This document shows positions 11,731-23,659 of a stretch of DNA of 64,000 bases, piece after piece. Every line of letters begins with the position of its first letter. Positions within the stretch are counted from its first letter, which is position 1. The DNA is from Patellaria atrata CBS 101060 (lineage: Eukaryota > Ascomycota > Dothideomycetes > Patellariales > Patellariaceae). A program made the translations under genes and the position numbers. The notes under the pieces were generated by a model. That model was not told the origin of the DNA, searched no databases, and saw nothing but the letters and a program-made list of their open reading frames with translations. The stretch covers positions 1,292,702-1,356,701 of the forward strand of contig MU006091.1 in the NCBI GenBank assembly GCA_010093705.1, given 5' to 3'.

Positions 11731-13214
11731 ATGCCTCGCAGGAAGTTTATGTAAATCCCTACTTTCTCACATCCTCTCGTCCCATACGAACTAATCCCAC
11801 CAGCGACAAAAAAACCGCCACAACCTTCGCCCTCGTCCACCGCGCCCAAAATGATCCTCGCATTCACGACGAAACTGCGCCCGATCGTATCTTCACTGAG
11901 ATCTCTAGGCCCAATGTGTCCCAACAGCCTTCCTATCCCTCGTCCTCGAGCGCATCGTTCGCCTCAACACGCAAGAAGGTCAAATCCCGCGGCGACCTCG
12001 ACGACGAGTTCGGGCTAAGCGTACGCCCCAATGAAGGTGAAGCAGCGAATTATGGTATCTTCTACGACGACAGCGAGTACGACTACATGCAGCATATGCG
12101 CGACCTGGGACAATCCGGTGAGGCGTACTTCGTAGAGGCGCCGCAGAAGGGGAAAGGGAAGAAGAAGCAGGGTGATCTGGCGGATATGCTGCGGGATGCT
12201 GGTATACAAGATGACCTGAAGAGCGAAGGTGGAATCTCGTTATCGTCCGTCTCGAGTACCGCACAGAGCATGTTCTCGGAGGATATGTTGCCCTCAGAAT
12301 TTGTGCGACCGACGAGCTATCAAGACCAGCAAGACTTTCCAGACACAATTGCGGGCTTTCAACCAGACATGGACCCTCGACTACGAGAGGTTCTCAAAGC
12401 GCTTGAGGATGAAGCATATGTTGACGACGAAGACGACGTCTTTGAAGAGCTGGCCCGCGAGGGGCGCGAGATCCCACAAGATGAGTGGGAAGACCGATAC
12501 TTTGACGAACAAGACCAAGATGAGGACGGCTGGGAATCCGACGACACCATCACTCCTCGTAAATCTCAAAGATCACCCCGCTCCTCCTCTCCCTCCCTCC
12601 CCATCGGATCCAACGGCGCGCCCCTCTCCCCACCCCACTCGCCCTCCCTCCCTCCATCCGACCCTCTCGCCGCCCCTCCTGCTCCCGCCTCTTCATCCAA
12701 CGACTGGTTAGCTGAATACATCAAATTCAAAGCGGCGACCGGAAAAAGCAAACTCACGCCCTCAGCCCTCCCCTCCGATCTCGAATCCTCCCTCACGAAC
12801 TCGCGCAAAAAGAAGCGCAAGGGCGCACTCACCTCCACCTCAAATTACAGTATGACCTCCTCCTCGCTTCTGCGGACCTCGCACCTCTCGCTCCTGGACG
12901 CGCGCTTCGACAAGATCGAGGAACTGTATTTGGACGACGAGGCTCGTGACTCTGCTTCCCAGTTCGACGATACCGCGTCCCTAGCGTCGGGGATGTCGGG
13001 GTTGAGTAGGATGAGTGGGTTGTCTAGGGCGAGTGGAGTTAGTGTAAGTGACGGCCCCGTGAGAGCGGACTTCGACTCGATTATGGATGAGTTTTTGGGC
13101 GGGCACACGACGACGGGGAAGACGAAGCACAGGGTTAAAAGGGGAGGTCAGAGTGGGATGGAGCAGTTGGAGGAGGTGAGGAAGGGATTGGGGGCTGCGA
13201 GGGTGAAGACTTAG
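11731..13214 (+). CDS. LTV1: Ltv1, 40S ribosome assembly/export factor
   Basis: A 20-nt first exon (11731-11750, MPRRKFI) is spliced over a 53-nt intron to exon 2 (11804-13214), giving 476 aa. The N-terminal signature is typical of Ltv1: basic start, DKKTATTF-LVHRAQNDP, then RPNVSQ. The middle is rich in aspartate and glutamate with a YDDSEYDYMQH segment, followed by a serine/proline-rich low-complexity stretch and a C-terminal DFDSIMDEFL helix region before a lysine-rich tail. Ltv1 binds the head of the pre-40S particle with Enp1 and Rps3 and is removed after Hrr25 phosphorylation. The short first exon makes automated start calls here error-prone; an internal GTG at 11916 is not the true start. 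Confidence 0.94.
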
Positions 13215-13723
13215 GATTTGGAGGTAGGGAAGCTTTGTTTTATCTCGTCCGGAGTTGGATGTCTGTGTTTCTTGCATAGATCTGCTAGATGGGAAAAGGG
13301 AAATGGATTCCACTAACAACACTGAGCTTGCGTTTCTTATACTGCTGAATGTTTGTATGAGTTTATTACATAGTACAATAATCGACTCAGTCAAGATTAT
13401 ATTTAGCCCCAGTAGTAAACGAGCGCCCGTAGTTCAAGTGATTAGACACATGAGGTTAAGCATTCGTATATTCCACGTCTAATGCTACCTGCGTTGTGAG
13501 ATACCTGTAGTCTAGATTGCGCCCGCCGTCACCTGTACCCGATTGAGCTAGATATGTGCTCAAATACCACCCATATCCCTCAACCCCAGCTCTAGCACCG
13601 TAACGACAGACGTCTTCAAGCCTAGAAAGGTTAGAACAGATATCTCCTCCCGGGCGCTAACGGCAGACAAAATTCCCTCCACATGGTAACGACAGTATAT
13701 CCTTCCAGCAGGTAACGACAGGC
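13215..13723. other. Convergent intergenic region with minisatellite
   Basis: 3' flanks of LTV1 and the Zn2Cys6 gene. The only structure seen is the 28-nt repeat at 13600-13721, listed separately. Confidence 0.5.
13600..13721. repeat. Five-copy, ~28-nt degenerate minisatellite
   Basis: GTAACGACAG or close variants occur at 13600, 13630 (GTTAGAACAG), 13656 (GCTAACGGCAG), 13686 and 13712, spaced 26-30 nt, with pyrimidine-rich spacers. The last copy ends 2 bases before the stop codon complement of the Zn2Cys6 gene, so the array would lie in that gene's 3' UTR. Confidence 0.7.
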
Positions 13724-14709
13724 TTACAAAGTCCCATCCCACACAGTGAGGTCCACCCCATGTAACCTTTCAAACCTTACACCCTCAAGCCAAAGTCCTA
13801 CGCTATCGGGCTCGCAAAACCTAGTCATAATGCGATAACTCCAGGCGAAATAGCTCTCCTTGACCCCGTCGTTGAAGGGGTAAACCCAGTTCCGCTGGTC
13901 AAGTTTGCGGTGGTAGTCATCTCTCATCTGTGATAACACATCAGCATAATCCATACCTCTCAAGGAGACCAAGGTTCTAAAAAAGGGGAAAGGGATGGGA
14001 TTACAAGTCTCCAAAGCTCAAGCTTCCTTTCCCAGTCCTCGTCCGTGTAGCTACCTAAACGTTCCAAGATCCCCTCCGGCACTATGTCGATCCCGTCGTT
14101 TATCTCTCGGAGCGTGGTACAGCGTCTCGGCAGACAGTTGTCGGCTTCTCCAAGACGTACGCAGCGGTGGCATGCTGGGCGCGCTTTGTTGCACGGGAGG
14201 TCTTTGACGAAGCACTGGAAACAAGGTCTGGGCTCGTGGGCGTCGTAGAACACGGAGTGTTTTGATTCTGGGAACACTGGCCTGTCGAAGCGAGTGTAGG
14301 TGATGAAAGGGTTTTCGTGATTTTTGGGCCACACATCTTTAGCGCTGTCAAGCTGGTTATCTTGAGGTTTGCTAGAGTTGTCATCTTGCGCGTTCTCAGG
14401 GGCCTTGATAGGATCCTCTCCTTTTGGGTTTTGAGGGATCCTGGAGGGGACTGATGGCACGGCCGATGTGGTAGGAGACACATGCTTTTCCAGGATGTCG
14501 ACTTGAGACGTGTCCCAGACGTAATCATTAGACGTCAACACCGTAGAGATGGGAGAGACATTGACGTTCTCATCTGTACTGCGGTTTGTCGGACTTGGAG
14601 TGTTATGGCCGTTGTTGAAATCTGAAGTTGATGCCATGAGATTGGAGGCTTGAAGCAAAATTCTAGCTGAAGATGAGACAGTGACATTGTGGCTTCTGGA
14701 TTCGGACAT
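13724..14709 (-). CDS. Zn2Cys6-type binuclear cluster protein
   Basis: Two exons (14709-14005 and 13927-13724) joined over a 77-nt intron with a GCTGAT branch-like site give 302 aa. The only recognisable domain is a Zn(II)2Cys6 cluster at residues 163-192 with cysteines spaced C-2-C-6-C-6-C-2-C-8-C, which fits the fungal consensus. It lies in the middle of the chain rather than at the N-terminus. The N-terminal 150 residues are serine/threonine/asparagine-rich and probably disordered. No fungal transcription-factor middle homology domain follows; instead there is an uncharacterised region with tryptophan and tyrosine-rich segments. A DNA-binding role is plausible but not proven. Confidence 0.75.
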
Positions 14710-15249
14710 CTTGGGTCGTTGTTGGCGTATTGGGCAAGTGAGCTATGCGACCGATTTTGGAAGTAACGGCGCGAATATCGAATCGAAATGTGATTAGAAA
14801 TGCGAAAAATGCTGTGACGTTGTTAAGCTTTAAATTGCAGGGTGAAAGAGTTAAGTAAAGCATCGCGGCCTATTCTCGACGGCTGGGCGTTGGAGTGACA
14901 ATGGTAGAATTGGTCTATAGGATGGCTGAGGAATATGATTATGGAATCTGCTATACACACAGAACAAAATAAAATGGACAGTCCTATCATGTCCCAAGTG
15001 CAAGACAAACGTTACAAACCCTGCCCATGAGAAATGAGCACATGATCTCGTACCAATGTCCAAGTGACAAATAATGACGATGACGTATTCAATAGAGCAA
15101 GAGGCTCCAAGATGCAGTTCACAGTAAGTAGTATACAGGACCTGAACTGACAGCTGAGAATCACGTAAACAATACTAAACACTGGTGTAATTGTATCTGG
15201 GATGTCATATCCCTGCTCTTAAGGGGTATCTCCTCATCGACTTGAGCAA
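14710..15249. other. Intergenic
   Basis: Promoter side of the Zn2Cys6 gene and 3' flank of the Ypp1-like gene. No other feature seen. Confidence 0.5.
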
Positions 15250-18200
15250 TCAAAGGACAAACCCACCAACTCCTACGCTATGCCACGGCCGAATGGGCTT
15301 TTTGTCTTCCAATTCAACACACCACCACAGAATCTCCTTAGCTTTCTCTATCTGACCCCCTTCTTCATATGCTCGAGCAAGCGTGAACCATGCTTCGGAG
15401 CGGTCCCATCCGCTTCCTAATTTTGTGAGAGACGAAAGGAGGCTAAACGCACGGTCTCTTGCCGCCAATCGATTGAGCTTTTTAGGAGAAACCGGGATAG
15501 ATGTATGGGCCGCGTCCGAGGGTTCCTCAGAAGCAGATTCGGATGTGCCTGACGAACCGTCTTCTACCATCTTATGAGGCAAAGATGCGCGATGTAAAAG
15601 CTCACGACTTGTCGTTGATGCATCACCCACCTCAGGTGGGACTTTTTGCGAGTGTATATCTAAGAGAATGCTTGAATGTCTAACAACTGCAGTGGGGTGG
15701 TCTGGAAAATGGGACAGAGCTTTCTCGAAGTAGGAGAGCGCTGCATGGTGTGATTCCCGAGCAAGCGCCAGGTTTCCTCGCTACAATAAATTAGATCATT
15801 ATACATAGAATCATAGCTACTGGAACACATACCTCTGCCCATACATCCGCCCACAGTTCCTCTACACTTTTCCCACCACCCCATCCCCGGTCAGCAAAAG
15901 CAGCTATACTCGAAGAACCTTGAGCAACCTCGTGCTGAAAGCCCTCGACGAGCTTGAAAGCTTCATCAATAGCCGCTTTAGATTCTTCGAACATTACCGC
16001 TCGCATATATAAACCAGAAATGAATATCCAGATCTGAACGAGTAGAGATATACTATGCCGTCGCTCGTCAATGGAGGCGAATGGCGGGTCTGCCGTAGAT
16101 GAACTCGTACTAGGAAACGGTGCAGGCAAGCGAACGTCTTGTTTCGGAGGTTGTCTTGAGTGTCCAGTCGGTGGTAGATTTGCAGAGTGGTCCATGTTAT
16201 GATTGATGGACCGTAACGGTTGATCTGGACTCTCTACTGACTTTCTTTCTGTCTGAGTAACAGAACCTCGACGGGAAGTCTGCGAGTTAGGGGACGCACT
16301 AGAAGCAGTATTTGGGTTAGGAGAAGCATTCGCAAAGTCGGTTTCGGTTATGCCGTCGTTCCGAGCCACAGGGTGACCTTCGCTGGCCCGATTTTTGAGG
16401 CTGCCAACACTCTTTTTCCGGAGTTTAACATTTTGACTTCTCGTTTGTGGACTATGATCGGGCGTCTTATGATGGAAGGGGAGATGGTGGTGATGATGAC
16501 CTGTCTGCTTATTGGTACTGTACCCAGTCTCATCTGTAACTTGAATGGTGGGCGCCATAGTTGTTTGTGTCATTGTCGTATCCGGTCTAGAAGTTAAACT
16601 TTCTCGAGCAGTTGACGCTCGATCACTACGTATAGTGCTCCTATCCGAAGCACCTTTTACCGTCCTTGACCGCCCAAGGATACTACCTCTTATCGTCTGT
16701 GAAGCGGTTTTCGGTGGACTCAAGGGAATCTTAGAAACATCCGATCGTATCTGACCAACATGTGGCTCGCCAAAGAGCCTTGCGTACAGTGCTAGAAGTT
16801 CATCACTTGCATCTACAGCAGCAGATGCGCCCTCAAGGACTTCCGTGATCGCCATCTGTGTCATCTTGACTTGTACAATTCCTTCCTTTTCGAACGCCTG
16901 CATCTGATCTACAAGAGCTCTAGGACGTTGATCTAAGGACTTCTCACTCAATTCATTTAAATGATCACTTCTGTATTCATCCGATTGATTATCGGGACCA
17001 AAAAGGTGTGTAGGATCCCGAAATTGCTGGAAGGCGGCTTCGCAGGCTTTCTCTGCCGTTATGAATTCAGATCTTGAGGTTAGAAGCAACGCTAGAAGGT
17101 GCCAAAGTGCAATGAGTTTACGCTCCCGTGAATATGGAGACCCAGGGAAGTCCTGTGTGCTTTCTGACAGAGCTCCATCGGGAGAGAAAGAGAAACCGGT
17201 ATCCGCCCTTGTGGCTAGAGCTTGCTTCACGATAATGATTGCTCCATTGATGTCCCTGGTCTCCGCAAGTACTAAACCTAAAGAGTACATCGTATTGAGG
17301 TTGTAAGGGTCCTCAAACTCAGGTCGTAGAGATCTTTGGAAGTTCAAAATCGCTTGCGATTGTAATCCCGCTCTAGATGCCGTCTCGTAAGTTACCCTGG
17401 CCCACTGAGCTTGGCTCATTCCTATAGCGTGATATGAAACTGCAAGGGCATGTGGTGAGACCGTCATCCCCTCTATTCGATTACTATCATCCGTTGTAGG
17501 AAGTTGGACGTGAGCTGAATTGGATTGCCGGGAACTGGGCCTATGCTGAGATATCCACTTCTCTATAATGTTAGCAATTTCCCTTGCTTTCTCAGCTTCT
17601 TTCCGAGATCCAAAGCGGCAAAGAATTCGAATGGCTTCAGCACCAGTACGGAGTATGGTATCGTCGTCATCTAAATCGACTTCTTCTTCTCCACTTTTTT
17701 CAATACGATCTTTAGCCCTTGCGACTATCTCAACATAGGCATCAAAAGCTTTCATTGCAAGCTCAAACTCCGCCAAAGACGCGTGTACGCTGAACAGATG
17801 CCTCAAGATTTGAGATGAATGGAAAGTTTTGGTAGCTGCACGATAGAGGATCTATAAAGACCATTAAGCACACGTATATGCGAAGGGTAGGGTAGACATA
17901 CGTCAAGAACTCCGTGGCCAACACCCGATTTACCACCTTCTCCCAACTCTTTGTCTGTCCAGGTAGGGCCACACATTACACGCCAATTAGCAATGACCGC
18001 CTCAACCCACTCCCGCACTTCATGATTGATTTGGTTCGCTTTCGGAAAGCGAGTCTCTTTCAACAGTAGGCTTTCGTACGTAGTCTCAACGCGCTTCAAC
18101 TCAGCCCGCTGTTGTAACCGTGCCGATGTCAGATCGCTATATTTCTCATTCTCGGCAGGCCAAGTTCCATCTTGCAAAGTAGGAGACTGGGAATATGACA

Positions 18201-19206
18201 TCCCGTTTCTCAAGATCATGGAGAGGGTATCATAATAAGCTTTCCAAACCGAGCGCCGAGCTTTCGAAGTCTCTGCAGACTCTGTGGTTATCAAATTATT
18301 GGGGTGTCCTGGTTTTGGTTGCCATAACCTCGCCCAAACTCTGAATGGTGTGGTGATTTTATGCGAATCGGTGAAAGACTGTTGCCTCGTCGTCCTCTCG
18401 GTTAACAGACAGAGATGTGTAAGGAGTTGCTCAACCCAAAATAAGAGCTGGGGGGTACCCGAATTCAGTGGCTGTAGTGTCTCTAAAAAGGGCAAAACGG
18501 AAGTGTATGTTTGAATAGCCTCCTGCTCCGTTGATATCTTCTCTTGCGACATTCCTAGAAGCCATCACATGTTAGTAACCAATAAATTCATGGACTGAGG
18601 CCACCACCTTTGAGGCATGCGCCTTTAACGACGCAGACTTTTGTCCATTCGGAATTCTGTTTCTCGTGGTTCGCAAGTATCATGATCATTGATTCGAAAT
18701 CTTTAGGTAAAGTTGAAACAGCTAGCCTGGGCTCTCCCAGAGCCCAATGTATCCAGCCAATGCACACCATCCCTTGAAAGGCATCCAAGGGGTACTGAGT
18801 CTCTTGTTCAATGGCTGTAAACAATAGTGGTATGCGCTGAGCGAGGTCGGAATTAGACGATGGGTGTACAGTCGTAGACACTTCTTGGCTTTGATGTGAA
18901 GCTACATTGGTCTCAGAGCGAGCTGTAAGAGCAAGGCCTAAGGAGCGCTAGTTGGCTACGGTTGCAATATATCGTTGGAGAACAGCTGCTTACACTTTCG
19001 GTGCGGGGCATGCTTCTCAATCTTTCGCGCCAATTCAGGAACCTCTGACCAGCGGGCATTGCAGCGTACATCGTCTAAGAGCGAGAGATATCGCGTGGCC
19101 TTCTCGTTTTCTCGTTGCTATTCAAGGTTATTAGGTATGGAAGTGGAAAGATTTTGAAAAGTTGTACTCAAGACGATATGTAGACTCTGCGACTTACGGC
19201 ACTCAT
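15250..19206 (-). CDS. YPP1: Ypp1/TTC7-like TPR protein, PI4-kinase scaffold
   Basis: Six exons on the minus strand: 19206-19198 (only 9 nt), 19117-18994, 18922-18608, 18554-17902, 17851-15833 and 15780-15250; all phases match and give 1216 aa. TPR-like helical pairs occur in the N-terminal half (EFELAMKAFDAYVEIV; HAIGMSQAQWARVTYETAS) and at the C-terminus (HHAALSYFEKALSHFPDHPTAVV; WFTLARAYEEGGQIEKAKEI). Between them is a long serine/threonine-rich, probably disordered linker with a histidine run. This arrangement matches fungal Ypp1, homologue of TTC7, which recruits the PI4-kinase Stt4 to the plasma membrane with Efr3. The 9-nt first exon means that start prediction is easily missed. It is divergent from RIX1 (268 bp). 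Confidence 0.85.
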
Positions 19207-19474
19207 TTTTTGAAAGGGATACCCTTTATCTAGGCCTTAGAAGTGAGAACCAAACGATTGGCATACTGTATGCTCTCAATTTATGGTAGAAGTATAAGGT
19301 ATAATTAACCTTTCAGGACCGCTGCGAAGTGAGGCAGGGACCCCTTGGACGCCTTGAAGCTTGAAATAGAACTCACCACTCCGAATTTTACCCGACAGCT
19401 ATGAATTTCTCTTCCATTATTTCTACTATGCCTTGCGACCAATATTCCCCGTCTCCGGGCTTCCCTGAGTCGTC
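19207..19474. promoter_or_regulatory. Shared YPP1/RIX1 divergent promoter
   Basis: 268 bp between the two start codons, the second short divergent promoter in the window serving a ribosome-assembly gene. No specific motif is claimed. Confidence 0.45.
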
Positions 19475-21910
19475 ATGACGTCCGAGGGATACAGGTCGGC
19501 CTCTGCAGCTTTACGAAGTCTGACCTTTCGGATATCGTCAGTTCCTATCGAACGACTCCCATCGCTCGTCCCTTACCTATGCGCGACTCTGACGTCCTGC
19601 AGAGCAGTACTATCTTCGCCCCAGACTGCCCAGCTATCAGGATCCAAAGAATCCTTGGAAACGGCCGTTACCATACACAAGTTCAAGACTCAGGTATCCT
19701 CCCTACTACAGGATCGAACTGTAGATGGACGATGGGTGGCTGTTGTTTTAGTCAAATGTACCGTTGAATTAGGTGGATGGGAAGTTCTTCAGGACTGTGG
19801 TTCTTGGGTTCGCAGCCTCTTAAACATTTTATCGAAGCATGGTCCACCCTCGACCAAGAAGTTATGCATTATTACCTTGACAAGAATATTCGTTCTGACG
19901 CGTGATTATCCCACTCTGACCCGAGAGATCACCACACCATCTCTCCCCGCTTATATCGCATCATGTCTGAACAATTTAAGCCCTTCAGCTAAACAGAGTC
20001 CAACAAATGGGAAATTGCTAGATGCAGTTCTTGAATGCTTCAACTGTTTAATTCCACGTCATCCTACGATTTTCCGAACGTATGTAGGACAGATCCGGAG
20101 TATCATATCGTCGTATATCGCTCCTACTCCATCCAATGCTCTCAATAAAGGCCATACATTCCCAGATCACCAGAATCAGTACGCCTCTCGATCTACTCGA
20201 CATCACGCCCAACGTGTATGGGTTCAACTGCATCATTGCGCGCCAAAGTCTGCTTCCGCAGTGGACTGGGAGGAAGCCTTAAAGACCACGATTCAATCCA
20301 TCCACTCCACAGCAGACCAGATTTTTAGAGCAGTAATTGAGGATTGGGAGTCTGTTGCTAGCGTGGTATCCACCATCCAGTCAGGTCAGACTCGAGATCA
20401 TATCCCGAGCGAAACAGACACAAATCCTATAGGTTTGCCTTCCTGGTCTGGAATTTGGGCAGGAGCAGAGAGGATTAGCGGACTCATAGAACTCTTAAGG
20501 GAGTTTATAATAACGTCGAACTCGCCTTCGATAATCCTACGAGTCGGATTGATCATGGATCTATTCAACCGAATATTCTCACTGACAGTCCCTCAAGGCC
20601 GCAGCTCCGATCAGTTACAAGTTTCTGTTCGCCTGAATACTCAAATTGAGAAAGATGAGCGTGAGAGTATGTGGCTAATCCTACCAGGCATTCATACAGT
20701 CACCGTTAAAGTTGTATCTGCCTTAATTGAGCGAATGGAGATATCATTGCTACCACTAGCTCAGATACTTCTGGATCAGCTTATCTGGGTGTTCGATGCA
20801 GAAGAGCAAGATGCAGATTTACGCTCTTCCATCTATCATGCCACTAGTCAACTACTAAATCTAATAGGTCCATGTTTAAGTAAAGAAACTGTTACCTCCT
20901 TGCGGACTATTATTCGTGCTTGCTGCAGAGATCTGGATGTAGAGATTCAACAGGCCGATCAAAAACAAACTTCTAATGCCCAGGAAAAAGGATTTGGATC
21001 AAAGGCATCTACGAATGCCGACGCATTCCTCCCAAACATTAACCCGACGACGCCCCGTCCTGCTATCAACAATACAACACTCCGGGCCTCCGCAGAACGC
21101 CTACTTCCCGTACTGCTTTCCAAACTCCCAACTACTTATGTAACAGTGCCATTGAGGTCTCAAATGGACCGTATCGCTGTAATGTCCCAGCACAAAGATG
21201 CCATGGTAGCGAGCGTACTGAAACCCCCAAAGAAAGTCGGTCATGGAGGTCAAAGTATACTACCACTGCTCGCTAGAAGCTTCCCCGAAAGTTCCGAAGT
21301 GGAAGCCATACTCAGACCCAGATTCCCTCCCATTCGCGTAGCCTTTGATACTAATGATGGGAGTCTCGAGGAAGAGGACCAAGAAGATAAAAAAATGGAT
21401 GATGTTGAGCAAATATCGGAAGCTGTTAATGACCGGGTGGATACACTCGCGGAACATAGGATCAATCAGGCAAATGCAGATATTAAGCCCATGCCACCTT
21501 ACACTCCAGGACCTTCTATAAATGAACCAGTAAATACCTCTCACGTTGAGAACCCGGCCTCGGAAAATGTCAGCAACACCAATGGATCGATCTTGCCAAA
21601 AAGCTCTCCTGTACCCTCCGAAACACTCTGGCCGAAGCGCCCTAGCATGGCAAATGAGTCCCTACCAGAGAACAACTCATCTGTACCAGCGCCTCCTGCG
21701 GCATCCACAGAACCAACTACGAATCTTCCTTCTTTTCCTTCTAACGATTCTAGCTCTGCGGCGCGTGAAAAAATGGTATCTCCTCGAGCTAGGTCTTCAC
21801 AGCAGGTAGAATTTTCAAATCTTGAAGGGCCGGAAGGGGATTCGGAGGAGGAGGATGAAGTCCCGGCGCTGGTCTTAGGGTCGGATAGTGACGATGACAG
21901 CGATGAATGA
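19475..21910 (+). CDS. RIX1: Rix1, pre-rRNA processing and pre-60S factor
   Basis: Single exon of 811 codons from ATG 19475. The N-terminal two thirds are helical repeat-like (RIX1/PELP1 fold), starting with a LRSLTFRISSVPIERLPSLVPYL segment and continuing with leucine-rich helices. The C-terminal 230 residues are proline/serine-rich and end in a strongly acidic tail (aspartate/glutamate runs from about 21830 on). The Rix1 complex (Rix1-Ipi1-Ipi3) works with Rea1/Mdn1 in ITS2 processing and pre-60S maturation in the nucleoplasm. The acidic tail is typical of fungal orthologues. Confidence 0.88.
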   Translation: MTSEGYRSASAALRSLTFRISSVPIERLPSLVPYLCATLTSCRAVLSSPQTAQLSGSKESLETAVTIHKFKTQVSSLLQDRTVDGRWVAVVLVKCTVELGGWEVLQDCGSWVRSLLNILSKHGPPSTKKLCIITLTRIFVLTRDYPTLTREITTPSLPAYIASCLNNLSPSAKQSPTNGKLLDAVLECFNCLIPRHPTIFRTYVGQIRSIISSYIAPTPSNALNKGHTFPDHQNQYASRSTRHHAQRVWVQLHHCAPKSASAVDWEEALKTTIQSIHSTADQIFRAVIEDWESVASVVSTIQSGQTRDHIPSETDTNPIGLPSWSGIWAGAERISGLIELLREFIITSNSPSIILRVGLIMDLFNRIFSLTVPQGRSSDQLQVSVRLNTQIEKDERESMWLILPGIHTVTVKVVSALIERMEISLLPLAQILLDQLIWVFDAEEQDADLRSSIYHATSQLLNLIGPCLSKETVTSLRTIIRACCRDLDVEIQQADQKQTSNAQEKGFGSKASTNADAFLPNINPTTPRPAINNTTLRASAERLLPVLLSKLPTTYVTVPLRSQMDRIAVMSQHKDAMVASVLKPPKKVGHGGQSILPLLARSFPESSEVEAILRPRFPPIRVAFDTNDGSLEEEDQEDKKMDDVEQISEAVNDRVDTLAEHRINQANADIKPMPPYTPGPSINEPVNTSHVENPASENVSNTNGSILPKSSPVPSETLWPKRPSMANESLPENNSSVPAPPAASTEPTTNLPSFPSNDSSSAAREKMVSPRARSSQQVEFSNLEGPEGDSEEEDEVPALVLGSDSDDDSDE

Positions 21911-22269
21911 GCCCGTTGTAAGAAAAATGGTTTATGTGTGAATTAATGACGATCCAAAATAAGTTCCAGGATTCATCGGAAGTTCGGGAAATGGGAACTA
22001 CTCATTTAGGTTCTCATTTGACCTTGGTTTAACTCAAACGCATTGCGTATTCATCTGTTAGAACGTAGACAAAAGATTATATACCCAATTAAATAGTTAA
22101 TTCCCATCTCGTGTTTTGCGGGTATTGCTATATCCGGCTAGTAGCGCTTAATTGCCGCCAGACAACCGCCGGATCATCGTTTCGCGCAGCCGAGAATCCC
22201 AATCCCACAATATCGCAATATCGAAGTCCGTCAGGTGGAAATTCTGGAACAGTACATTCGTTCACAGTC

Positions 22270-22981
22270 ATGGCTTCAAACATCTCATACGACTTGATCT
22301 GGGAGATCACACGTATGTTCAACTGTTCCTCCTGCATTCTGGGTGTGAATTCATGGCCACTGAGCTAACAATATGCCGTAGGCCAAAACAGTTCCTACCT
22401 CGTGAAGCGCAAACAAGCAGGCGGCGTTCAGTTCTCAAGAGATCCTCTAAACTTAACGAACAAGCACTCTAAGAAGGTGAATACTCTTACGTGTCACAGC
22501 TGTAAAACTATTCTAACAAGACCTCAGTATGAGGGCTATGCGAACGATAAGGTAATTGAACCTCGAGCGCATAACCAAACCATCTCCACCAGAATATAAC
22601 TTATGGGACTTGTTCAAACTCTAGGCTATTGGCATCCTTCCTGGCGAGAATGGCGGCGTCACTCTTCTGACAAAGAAGACTGGATCGGCGAACAAGCCCT
22701 CGAGCGCCCTGCATACTACCAAGTTCGGCTCAAACAAGTCGTCAAGGAAGTCAGTATCCTACAACTACCGTTTCTTCCGCAAGGATAGTGTATAGTAACA
22801 AGCAGTAAATAGGACATACCGTAGTATCGTCAGCAGCACCGCAAAGAAGGGATACCGACCGGATCTTCGTGCTGAAGCTGTTTCACGTGCGAGTGCTATC
22901 CGGAAGAGCCAGAAGCCCGTTAAACAGGACAAGCCGGCGAAGTTAAGGGGAGCAAAGGCGAGAAAGGCTAATGAGCAGTAG
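22270..22981 (+). CDS. RPL28: Ribosomal protein eL28 (60S), five exons
   Basis: Assembled by hand from five small exons: 22270-22312, 22382-22476, 22528-22551 (24 nt), 22625-22749 and 22813-22981. All junctions are GT-AG and in phase, giving 151 aa. The product starts MASNISYDLIWEIT, then KRKQAGGVQFSRDPLNLTNKH, ENGGVTLLTKK, STAKKGYRPDLRAEAV and a basic tail LRGAKARKANEQ, the signature of cytosolic eL28. This protein is missing from S. cerevisiae but present in filamentous fungi and animals. Because the exons are short, simple ORF finding misses the gene completely. It lies 360 bp downstream of RIX1 on the same strand. Confidence 0.93.
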
Positions 22982-23659
22982 AGGCGGAAAGATTAGTGGT
23001 AGTGTAGGAGTTAGGTGGGCCGGTATGCATCAAGCGCTTTACATATCTGCGCTTCGTTCCACATATGTTAAGGTATGCCTAGCATTGATGTGAATCTTAA
23101 AAGGATGACACCAAGATATTTCAACACTTTAAATGCATCACCGTGGTGAATCTTTTGTCTGCTCTCTATGGCACTGAATGTTTACCTAATGAGCTATTTA
23201 GTTCCAATAATATTTTGATATCTCGTGGCAATATCACAAAATATGATGCGCTGCTTGTATAACACCATTATGGTTGTTTGGTATTCCCTTTCTGAGCGCT
23301 AGCCGCTAGGTTCTGGAAATGGCTTAGTTCATTTGTTCTAGATCCTCAGTGACTTTTTATCATAACCTACATTCCACTCGACATGAGAGGACAAATATGA
23401 TCACATAAAATAAGGTATACCTTAACGGTATGGGTCTAATTCATGATATATATGGTGGTGCTTCAATTAATAGTCCGTCCTCAGTTCTTATACCCTCTAT
23501 CCCATATCCCTTTTCAGCCTTGACCACGATCAAGTGAAAGAACTTAGATTACTGAAGGCCCGGGTTATCCCAGATCGATCGGTATTTAGTAATAGCTTTG
23601 TCCGTCATTGACATACACTTGGTGTTCCCATTAGAAGTGTATATCTTGCATGATATTCC
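22982..23659. other. AT-rich intergenic region
   Basis: 3' flank of eL28 and promoter side of the HET gene. No gene or repeat recognised. Confidence 0.5.

Noticed and set aside
12229-12711. 160-codon frame overlapping LTV1
   Set aside because: Out-of-frame shadow of the Ltv1 coding region.
11916-13214. LTV1 starting at an internal GTG
   Set aside because: The ATG in a 20-nt first exon at 11731 restores the conserved N-terminus.
13977-14004. 28-nt intron GTAATC...TTTAG in the Zn2Cys6 gene
   Set aside because: Too short for splicing and leads to a wrong frame; the 77-nt intron to 13928 keeps the frame and has a branch site.
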